Shown here in pieces: positions 1 through 5,009 of a DNA stretch of 9,233 nt. Every line of letters starts with the position of its first letter. Position 1 is the first letter of the stretch. The position numbers were made by a program, and so were the translations under genes. Origin of the DNA: Nonomuraea sp. (GTDB lineage Bacteria > Actinomycetota > Actinomycetes > Streptosporangiales > Streptosporangiaceae). The stretch is from NCBI GenBank assembly GCA_013362835.1, contig JABFVJ010000436.1, positions 1 through 9,233 of the forward strand, read 5' to 3'. Below the pieces are notes generated by a model, which searched no databases, was not told the origin of the DNA, and saw only the letters and a list, made by a program, of their open reading frames with translations.

Positions 1-591
1 CTGGGCGCCGGTGCCCGAGGCGGCCACGATCCCGGCGGGACCGGGCGTGAGCACGTACGCGAAGCCGAGCCCGACCCCCGCGACGGACGCGGTGCCGCAG
101 TCGGGCCCCATGACGAGCACGCCGCGCTCCTCGGCCAGCTCCTTCAGCCGCCGTTCCAGCGCCAGGGGAACCCCGTCGCTGAAGATCATCACGGGCAGCC
201 CGGCCTCGACGGCGTCGTACGCCTCGCAGAAGGCGTGCTCGCCGGGCACGGACACCAGCACCAGGCCGGCCGGGGTGCGCGCGGCCGAGCGGGTGGTGAG
301 AGGCGGCTGCTCCTCGGCGCTCCTGACGGCCTCGCGGGCGGTCAGGAGGGCGTCGAGCTCGTCGACGGCCCGTCGCGGGTCGCCGCCCCTGACGGCGACG
401 ATCAGGTCGCCGGGGCCGGCGGGCGGCGGCGTGAAGCCGAGGTCGCGGACGATGGCGAGGTTGAGCTCGGTCGCCATGGCGACCATGGCCACCTCCACGC
501 CCGGCATTTCGGTCAACGCTCGGCTTATCCGCATCAAGGTGACGGAGTCGTGGTACGTCCCTTTTCGGAGCTGAATCAGGTCGTCGCTCAC
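1..591 (-). CDS. fdrA: FdrA/AllF family protein, N-terminal 197 codons (runs off left edge)
   Basis: FdrA proteins resemble the alpha subunit of succinyl-CoA synthetase (acyl-CoA synthetase/NDP-forming superfamily). In E. coli FdrA (AllF) is one of three subunits of oxamate carbamoyltransferase, which splits oxalurate with phosphate to oxamate and carbamoyl phosphate. Read on the minus strand from GTG at 591-589, the frame stays open to base 1. Visible landmarks are the family N-terminus RKGTYHDSVTLM (residues 9-20), VSVPGEHA (113-120, nucleotide-binding-like first domain), MGPDCGTA (161-168, with Cys165 where succinyl-CoA synthetases have GPNC) and SGTGAQ (192-197) at the cut edge. The usual length is about 500 residues, so over half is missing. 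The start overlaps the stop of the upstream DUF2877 gene by four bases (GTGA), indicating coupled translation. The family call is firm. The substrate here is not shown by sequence. Confidence 0.9.
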   Translation of the reverse strand, partial: MSDDLIQLRKGTYHDSVTLMRISRALTEMPGVEVAMVAMATELNLAIVRDLGFTPPPAGPGDLIVAVRGGDPRRAVDELDALLTAREAVRSAEEQPPLTTRSAARTPAGLVLVSVPGEHAFCEAYDAVEAGLPVMIFSDGVPLALERRLKELAEERGVLVMGPDCGTASVAGVGLGFAYVLTPGPAGIVAASGTGAQ

Positions 592-1436
592 CGCGACCCG
601 CTCAACGCCAGGACCGAGGCCAGGCCGATCGCCATGCCCTGCGCGAGGTCGGCCCCCGAGGTGTGGCCGAGCCGGTGCAGCCGCCGCAGCGCCGGTTCGA
701 GGGCCTGCGCGCCCGCGATCCCGCGCAGCACGCCGGTCACCTCCGGGCTGGACTCACCCCTGGCCGCGCAGTGCAGGAGCGTCGCCGAGATCGGCGTCGT
801 ACGGGTGCGCGCGTCGTAGGTCACGGTCGCCGCCAGCCAGTCGGCCAGCCAGACCGCCCGGTCCGTGCCGGTCGCCGTGCCCAGGTGCCTGAGCGTGACC
901 AACAGCCCGGCCAGGACGTCGTCGCCGCTCGGCGTGAGCCCCGGGCCGAGGCCCACGAGCTGTTCGGCCGCCGTCACGGCCCCGAGGAGGCGGCCCGCCG
1001 CGCAGCTCTCGGCCAGCAGTTCGACGGCCCCGTTACCGGCCAGACCCGGGCGTACCGGGCCGTCGAGGGGCAGGGGCGCGAGGCTCAGCGGGTCGACCGG
1101 GCCGAGCGCGGGAGCCGGATCCCACCAGCGGCGTACGCCGAGGCTCAGCGAGCCCAGCTCGATGCCCCGGTCGCCCACCGAGGCGTCGTCACCCACGGTG
1201 ACGTGCGGCAGAGAGGTCGCCAGCAGCACCGAGTTGGGCAGCCTGGCCGCCTCGCCCGTGATGACCGCGATCACCGAAGGCTCCAGATCGGTCCTGACCT
1301 CCAGATATATCCCGGCGGAGAAGGCCGCGAGCACGCGGGCGGGGCTGCGCGGGGCCTCCAGCACGGGGCGTACCGCCGTGCTCGCCGCGCCCGTCACGCG
1401 GACCCGGGGACGCCGAGCATGAGTACTGACGGTCAC
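588..1436 (-). CDS. DUF2877 family protein (AllH/YlbF-like), putative carbamoyltransferase subunit
   Basis: A 282-residue protein with the DUF2877 signature: GLGPGLTPSGDD at residues 162-173, then RTTPIS (212-217) and HTSGADLAQG (258-267) near the C-terminus. In E. coli the DUF2877 protein YlbF (AllH) works with FdrA and a DUF1116 protein as oxamate carbamoyltransferase. The same pairing here supports a shared complex. There is no signal peptide or membrane segment, so it is probably cytoplasmic. I place the start at GTG 1436 because GGGAGG sits four bases upstream. An in-frame ATG at 1448 with AAGG four bases upstream is the main alternative (286 residues), and the frame stays open to 1508, but the first 20 of those residues look non-family. 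It leads the leftward unit and overlaps fdrA by GTGA. Gene order is reversed relative to E. coli, where fdrA comes first. It has no catalytic residue I can assign. Confidence 0.87.
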   Translation of the reverse strand: MTVSTHARRPRVRVTGAASTAVRPVLEAPRSPARVLAAFSAGIYLEVRTDLEPSVIAVITGEAARLPNSVLLATSLPHVTVGDDASVGDRGIELGSLSLGVRRWWDPAPALGPVDPLSLAPLPLDGPVRPGLAGNGAVELLAESCAAGRLLGAVTAAEQLVGLGPGLTPSGDDVLAGLLVTLRHLGTATGTDRAVWLADWLAATVTYDARTRTTPISATLLHCAARGESSPEVTGVLRGIAGAQALEPALRRLHRLGHTSGADLAQGMAIGLASVLALSGSR

Positions 1437-1485
1437 CGAACCTCCCATCGGACCTTGGTCCTGACCGTAGAACGGCCGGGGAACC

Positions 1486-1497
1486 CTCCGTACGGAG
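1486..1497. promoter_or_regulatory. Perfect 12-bp palindrome CTCCGTACGGAG, candidate operator
   Basis: CTCCGTACGGAG reads identically on both strands and lies about midway between the divergent starts at 1436 and 1546. That position would let one dimeric regulator control both directions. The obvious candidate is the adjacent PucR-family protein, but no PucR consensus is recognisable here, so the assignment is inference. A 12-bp palindrome can also occur by chance in GC-rich DNA. Confidence 0.4.
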
Positions 1498-1510
1498 AAA
1501 TTTGCCAACA

Positions 1511-1538
1511 GTCAGCGGGAAGGTTGGCTCTTCCTGAC
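1511..1538. promoter_or_regulatory. 28-bp imperfect dyad just upstream of pucR
   Basis: The outer arms GTCAG (1511-1515) and CTGAC (1534-1538) are exact inverted repeats. Inside them GAAG (1519-1522) pairs with CTTC (1530-1533) around the loop GTTGGCT, leaving a three-base bulge on the left. It ends seven bases before the first ATG of pucR. It could be an autoregulatory operator or an RNA hairpin in the leader. No regulator can be named from sequence. Confidence 0.35.
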
Positions 1539-1545
1539 AGACCAC

Positions 1546-3216
1546 ATGTCGAGTCACAATCACCACATGGAGCCCCCCGTCCGTCTGGCCAGCACCGGAA
1601 CGATCATCCATGGCGTGTCCGTCGGCGAGGTGCTGGGCGTCTCGACGCTGGCCGACGCCAGGCTGATCGCGGGAGAGAGCGGGCTCGGCCGCATCGTGCA
1701 GCGGCTCAACGTGATGGAAGTGCCCGACATCCTGGCCTGGGTCAAGCCCCACGAGCTGCTGCTCACCACCGGCTACCCGCTGCGCAACACGCCCCAGTCG
1801 CTCGGCCGCCTGGTCGCCGACCTCGACGAGCGCGGCCTGGCCGCCCTGGCGATCAAGCTCGGCCGGTACGTGGACGAGCTGCCCGCCGAGATGGCCGAGC
1901 AGGCCGACCGCCTCGGCTTCCCGCTCATCCTGCTGCCCAACGACGTCGGCTTCGACGACATCCTCAACCAGGTGCTCACCGACATACTCAATCGCCAGGC
2001 GGCCGTGCTCGCCCGCGCGGAGGAGGCGCACCGGGCGCTGGTCCAGGTGGTGCTGGCCGGCGGCGGGCTGAACGAGGTCACCGCCGAGGTGGCCCAGCTC
2101 CTCGACGTGGCGGTGGCCGCCGTCGACGGCTCGGGCCGCGTCCTCGCCACCGCCGGGGCGGCCGAGCACGTGGCCATGTTGCGCGAGTCGATCTCCCGCG
2201 ATCTCCCGCCGCCGCCGGGGGGCGCCGACGCGCCTGGCCGCGCCTCCGCCTCGGCTCCCGTGCTGGCCGGCAACCAGGGCGGGCGGGCCTTCGCCTCGGC
2301 TCCCGTGCTGGCCGGCGGCCACCATCACGGCAGGATCGACGCCTACAGCGCCACCGGCGCGATCAGGGACAGCGACATCGGCATACTCGAACGCGCCGCC
2401 ACCGTCGCCGCGCTGGTCGTGACCCGGCAGGAGGCGGTCAACGCCGTCGAGAGCAAATACCGGGCCGACTTCCTGCGCGACGTGCTGACCGGCCGGGCCG
2501 GCACCGCCGAACGGGTCACCGCGCGGGCCAGGGCGTTCGGCTGGGACCTGGCGCGGCCGGTGATCGTGCTGGTCGCCGAGCTCGACCCCGAGGGCGACGA
2601 GCGCAGCGCCCAGGACCGCCTGGTCTCCTGCTGGACCGCCGCCGTACGCCGGCACGACCCGCGTGGCGCGGTGGCCGGGTTCTCGCACGAGGTGGTGGCC
2701 GTGGTGGACGCCTCGCTCGACGCCGCCAGGGTCGCCAAGGACGCCGCCTCGGCCTTCGCCGACGTGCCGCCCGCGACGTTCTCGACCGGCTCCTCGCGGC
2801 CGAGCCCGGGGGCCGAGACGCTGCCCGAGGCGTACTCGCAGGCGCTGAAGGCGGCCCGCGTCGGGCGGCAGCTTCACGGGCCGGGCGCGGTCGCCCACTT
2901 CGACCAGCTCGGCGTCTACCGGCTGCTGTCGCTGGTCAACGACACGGGCGAGCTGCACGCGTTCGTCCGCGAGACGCTGGGCCCGCTCGCCTGGGACGAG
3001 GACGCCGAGAACGCCGACCTGCGCCGCACCCTCCAGGTGCTCCTGGAGACCAACCTCAACGTGGCCGAGACCGCCCGCAGGCTGCACTTCCACTACAACA
3101 CCCTCCGCTACCGCATCGGGAAGCTGGAGCGCCTGCTCGGCAACTTCACCGACGACCCGCACCTGCGGCTCAACCTGACGCTGGCCCTGCACGTGCTGCG
3201 GATGCGCGGCATCTAG
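1546..3216 (+). CDS. pucR: PucR family transcriptional regulator
   Basis: A 556-residue cytoplasmic DNA-binding regulator. Domains in order are a purine-catabolism-regulatory-protein-like N-terminal domain (about residues 25-150, from VSVGEVLG), a sensing/linker region (about 150-300), a CdaR GGDEF-like domain (about 300-445) and a C-terminal PucR helix-turn-helix (about 491-550, with LNVAETARRLHFHYNTLRYRI inside). Such proteins sense a pathway metabolite and activate or repress purine or related nitrogen-catabolic genes. Its position between divergent catabolic units suggests it controls both. Two ATGs are possible starts, 1546 and 1567 (549 residues), and neither has a clear Shine-Dalgarno sequence, so a leaderless message is possible. 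Residues 232-257 carry a duplicated ASAPVLAG segment, a 45-bp in-frame repeat. The family is certain. The effector is unknown and could be a purine, a pyrimidine or a ureido compound. Confidence 0.93.
   Translation: MSSHNHHMEPPVRLASTGTIIHGVSVGEVLGVSTLADARLIAGESGLGRIVQRLNVMEVPDILAWVKPHELLLTTGYPLRNTPQSLGRLVADLDERGLAALAIKLGRYVDELPAEMAEQADRLGFPLILLPNDVGFDDILNQVLTDILNRQAAVLARAEEAHRALVQVVLAGGGLNEVTAEVAQLLDVAVAAVDGSGRVLATAGAAEHVAMLRESISRDLPPPPGGADAPGRASASAPVLAGNQGGRAFASAPVLAGGHHHGRIDAYSATGAIRDSDIGILERAATVAALVVTRQEAVNAVESKYRADFLRDVLTGRAGTAERVTARARAFGWDLARPVIVLVAELDPEGDERSAQDRLVSCWTAAVRRHDPRGAVAGFSHEVVAVVDASLDAARVAKDAASAFADVPPATFSTGSSRPSPGAETLPEAYSQALKAARVGRQLHGPGAVAHFDQLGVYRLLSLVNDTGELHAFVRETLGPLAWDEDAENADLRRTLQVLLETNLNVAETARRLHFHYNTLRYRIGKLERLLGNFTDDPHLRLNLTLALHVLRMRGI
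2242..2316 (+). repeat. 45-bp-period direct repeat inside pucR linker
   Basis: The segment at 2242-2271 recurs at 2287-2316 with one mismatch, and its last 24 bases (2248-2271 and 2293-2316) are identical. The offset of 45 bp keeps the frame and duplicates RA-x-ASAPVLAG. It lies in the Gly/Pro-rich linker between the N-terminal region and the GGDEF-like domain, where extra length should be tolerated. It is a recent in-gene duplication and not a mobile element. Confidence 0.8.
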
Positions 3217-3227
3217 GCTTGGGGCTC

Positions 3228-3437
3228 GTGGATCTGGATTTCGAACTGCGCTCCGAGTACATCCCGCTGTGCGACCTGCTGAAGTACTGCGGGGTCACCG
3301 AGACGGGCGGCATGGCCAAACACCTCATCGCCGAGGGCCTGGTCGAGGTCGACGGCGAGGTGGAGCTGAGGAAGACCGCGAAGATCCGCACGGGCCAGGT
3401 GGTCAGCGGCGACGGGTTCACGATCCACGTTCAATAA
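3228..3437 (+). CDS. S4 domain RNA-binding protein, YbcJ-like
   Basis: A 69-residue protein that is essentially one S4 domain. It contains LCDLLKYCGV (residues 14-23), then GGMAKHLIAEGLVEVDGEVE (27-46) and RKTAKIRTGQVV (48-59), closely resembling the pattern of E. coli YbcJ. S4 domains bind structured RNA, and free-standing ones are thought to act on ribosomal or other RNA, but the partner is unknown. The start is taken as GTG 3228. An in-frame TTG at 3219 would add three residues. It begins 11 nt after the pucR stop, so the two are probably co-transcribed. Nothing in it suggests a metabolic role, and its place between a regulator and permeases is unexplained. Confidence 0.88.
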   Translation: MDLDFELRSEYIPLCDLLKYCGVTETGGMAKHLIAEGLVEVDGEVELRKTAKIRTGQVVSGDGFTIHVQ

Positions 3438-3449
3438 CGGCCCGGCCGT
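3437..3449 (+). other. Short GC-rich palindrome after the S4 gene
   Basis: ACGGCCCGGCCGT begins at the last base of the S4 stop codon and can fold as a five-pair stem with a three-base loop. No U-rich tract follows, so it is not a canonical intrinsic terminator. It might still slow or stop transcription between the pucR-S4 unit and the permeases, as tract-less hairpins have been proposed to do in actinomycetes. Confidence 0.3.
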
Positions 3450-3541
3450 ATCAGGAAGACCGCGACACCCCTTATTGTGCTCTCCGACATACTTCGGAAG
3501 ACGTTCCCGCTGGTCAGGCGGGAGATTGAGGTGGGTTCGCG
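3438..3541 (+). promoter_or_regulatory. Leader and probable promoter region of permease 1
   Basis: A 104-bp gap before the first permease. It holds a local AT-richer stretch CTTATTGTGC (3471-3480), a TCCGA-N6-TCGGA dyad (3483-3498) and a ribosome binding site GAGGTGGG (3528-3535) six bases before the GTG start. In-frame TGA at 3527-3529 rules out a longer permease. No confident -35/-10 pair is visible. Confidence 0.5.
3483..3498. promoter_or_regulatory. TCCGA-N6-TCGGA dyad upstream of permease 1
   Basis: Exact five-base inverted arms flank the spacer CATACT, giving a 16-bp site 43 bases before the permease start. The size and position fit an operator for a dimeric repressor or activator. It shares only the TCCG/CGGA arm sequence with the palindrome at 1486-1497, and the spacing differs, so a common regulator is not established. 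Confidence 0.35.
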
Positions 3542-4870
3542 GTGTTCGGGTGGAAGCTGCACGGCGACGGGAAGCATCTGACGCCAGGAGAGGTCGTCAA
3601 GCCTGACGAGCGGCTCTCCTGGCCCAGGATGGTGGGCATCGGCGCGCAGCACGTGATCGCCATGTTCGGCGCGACGTTCGTGTTCCCGCTGGTCATGGGG
3701 CTCGACGCGAACCTGGCCGTGATGATGTCCGGCGTCGCGACGATCCTGTTCCTGCTGATCGTCAAGGGGAAGATCCCCAGCTACGTCGGGTCGAGCGCGT
3801 CGTTCGTGGGGGCCGTGGTCGCGATCAGGGCGGCCGGGGGCGGCGACGCGACCGTCACCGGCGCGCTGCTCGCCGTCGGCGTCGTGCTGGCGCTGTGCGG
3901 TCTGGCCATCCATCTGCTGGGCGTGCAGATCATCCACCGGGTCTTCCCGCCGATCGTCACCGGCGGCGTGGTGATGCTGATCGGGTTCGGCATGGCGTAC
4001 GTGGCCGCCGACGTCTACTGGCCGAAGGACCCGTGGGTGGCGCTGCTCACCATGGCGGCGACGTTCGTGTTCATCGGCGTCTTCAAGGGTTTCCTCGGCC
4101 GCATCGGGGTGCTGCTCGGGCTGGTCTTCGGGTTCCTGCTGTCGTGGGGCTGGGACCTGGTCGGCGGCAAGATCCTCTCGCCCGACGCCACCGGCAAGGT
4201 GACCGAGCACTTCCGCGTCGACCTCCAGGGCGTCGCCGACGCCGACTGGATCGGCCTGCCGTCGCTGCACGGGCCGGTGTTCGAGGTGTCGGCGATCGTG
4301 CTGGTGCTGCCCGTCGTGATCGCGCTCATCGCCGAGAACGTCGGCCACGTCAAGGCCGTCGGCGAGATGACCGGCGCCGACGTCGACGGCTACATGGGCC
4401 GCGCGATCATCGCCGACGGCGTCGGCACCGTGGTCGCGACCTCGGTCGGCGGCTCGGCCACCACCACGTACGCCGAGAACATCGGCGTCATGGCCGCCAC
4501 CAAGGTCTACTCCACGGCCGCCTACTACATCGCGGCGATCGTCGCGATCCTGTTCGGCCTGTGCCCCAAGTTCGGCGCGCTCATCGCCGCCACCCCCGAC
4601 GGCGTGCTCGGCGGCGTCACCACCATCCTGTACGGCATGATCGGCCTGCTCGGCGCCAAGATCTGGATCGAGAACAAGGTCAACCTCTCCGACCCGGTCA
4701 ACCTGGTGCCGGTCGGCGCGGGCATCATCTGCGCCATCGGGCCGGTCGCCTTCCCGATCACCGGTACGTTCGCGCTGAGCGGCATCGCGCTCGGCACGAT
4801 CGTCCTGCTCCTCGGCTACCACCTCCTGCGCGTCACCCGCCGCGAACAGGTGCCCGAAACCGGCCGATAA
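3542..4870 (+). CDS. NCS2 (nucleobase:cation symporter-2) permease 1, UraA/RutG-like
   Basis: A 442-residue inner-membrane transporter of the NCS2/NAT family with about 14 hydrophobic segments, expected to import a nucleobase with protons. After a polar N-terminus (PDERLSW, 21-27) the first segment has GAQHVIAMFG (34-43). The TM8 region has IAENVGHVKAV (263-273, Glu265), and TM10 has ENIGVMAATK (312-321), an exact NAT signature with Glu312. The two glutamates match the base-binding pair of UraA. Overall it looks most like RutG, which in E. coli carries pyrimidines and also xanthine. Purine carriers usually have Gln-Asn at the TM10 position. The start at GTG 3542 is fixed by an upstream in-frame stop at 3527 and by a good ribosome binding site. 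Its paralogue follows directly. The substrate cannot be settled from sequence: uracil, thymine and xanthine are the leading candidates. Confidence 0.92.
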   Translation: MFGWKLHGDGKHLTPGEVVKPDERLSWPRMVGIGAQHVIAMFGATFVFPLVMGLDANLAVMMSGVATILFLLIVKGKIPSYVGSSASFVGAVVAIRAAGGGDATVTGALLAVGVVLALCGLAIHLLGVQIIHRVFPPIVTGGVVMLIGFGMAYVAADVYWPKDPWVALLTMAATFVFIGVFKGFLGRIGVLLGLVFGFLLSWGWDLVGGKILSPDATGKVTEHFRVDLQGVADADWIGLPSLHGPVFEVSAIVLVLPVVIALIAENVGHVKAVGEMTGADVDGYMGRAIIADGVGTVVATSVGGSATTTYAENIGVMAATKVYSTAAYYIAAIVAILFGLCPKFGALIAATPDGVLGGVTTILYGMIGLLGAKIWIENKVNLSDPVNLVPVGAGIICAIGPVAFPITGTFALSGIALGTIVLLLGYHLLRVTRREQVPETGR

Positions 4871-4943
4871 CGGTCCTCACCGGGCCGACGGCTCAGGTTC
4901 GCTCTGGCGACCACGGGATATTTGGCAGATCATGCCCGTGTAG

Positions 4944-4957
4944 CCGCTGTCCAGCGG
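4944..4957. promoter_or_regulatory. CCGCTG-TC-CAGCGG dyad, candidate operator
   Basis: Perfect six-base inverted arms with a two-base spacer lie immediately upstream of TAATGT (4961-4966). If that hexamer is a -10 box, this dyad covers the spacer between -10 and -35, a classic repressor position. It could equally be a small transcript hairpin. The binding protein is unknown. Confidence 0.4.
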
Positions 4958-4964
4958 TCCTAAT

Positions 4965-4980
4965 GTGCCCGCAAAGGCAC
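4965..4980. promoter_or_regulatory. GTGCC-N6-GGCAC dyad upstream of permease 2
   Basis: Five-base exact inverted arms around CGCAAA give a 16-bp site with the same five-six-five geometry as the dyad before permease 1 (3483-3498), but different arm sequence. It lies 29 bases before the permease 2 ATG, near where transcription would start if TAATGT is the -10 box. Chance occurrence is possible. Confidence 0.3.
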
Positions 4981-5009
4981 GAGTCGCCGGCCCGGAAGAG
5001 AGGGCTCAG

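Larger units (their letters stand above)
1437..1545. promoter_or_regulatory. Divergent intergenic region between the DUF2877 unit and pucR
   Basis: This 109-bp region must hold the promoters of both the leftward DUF2877-fdrA unit and the rightward pucR gene. It is visibly less GC-rich than the flanking genes around 1497-1508 (AAATTTGCCAA). It contains a perfect 12-bp palindrome (1486-1497) and a longer imperfect dyad (1511-1538) next to the pucR start. A TTGGCA hexamer on the minus strand (1507-1502) resembles a -35 box, but no convincing -10 lies at 17 bases. I cannot assign transcription starts from sequence alone. Confidence 0.6.
4871..5009 (+). promoter_or_regulatory. Intergenic region between the two permeases, with dyads
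   Basis: A 139-bp gap, long enough for a separate promoter for permease 2 and the oxidase genes. It contains an AT-richer stretch GATATTTGGCAGATCATG (4918-4935), a CCGCTG-N2-CAGCGG dyad (4944-4957), TAATGT (4961-4966) as a possible -10 box and a GTGCC-N6-GGCAC dyad (4965-4980). The ribosome binding site GAGAGGG (4998-5004) is five bases before the ATG. No T-tract terminator for permease 1 is visible. The promoter assignment is inference. Confidence 0.45.

Noticed and set aside
1189..3192. 667-codon minus-strand open frame opposite pucR
   Set aside because: Its composition is typical of an antisense high-GC frame (Gly/His/Asp/Arg/Val runs). It overlaps a well-supported PucR gene and shows no domain.
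663..3437. Very long plus-strand open frame (924 codons) spanning the DUF2877 gene, the intergenic region and pucR
   Set aside because: It is antisense to DUF2877, then out of frame with pucR. Its product is mostly Arg/Ala/Gly/Pro-rich, as expected for a shadow frame in high-GC DNA. Only its last 69 codons are real: the S4 protein, which has its own start at 3228.
3431..4822. 463-codon minus-strand open frame opposite permease 1
   Set aside because: It is extremely rich in Asp/His/Arg/Gln, the complement of a membrane-protein coding strand, and has no family motif. The similar frame at 4893-5891 opposite permease 2 is the same artefact.
4871..4900. Intrinsic terminator after permease 1
   Set aside because: Small GC-rich inverted repeats such as GCCGACGGC are present, but no stable long stem and no T-tract follows.
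4965..5009. Upstream GTG start for permease 2, adding 15 residues
   Set aside because: The added residues do not match permease 1, and the ATG at 5010 has a good ribosome binding site and an N-terminus that aligns with the paralogue. The GTG also lies inside the candidate dyad.
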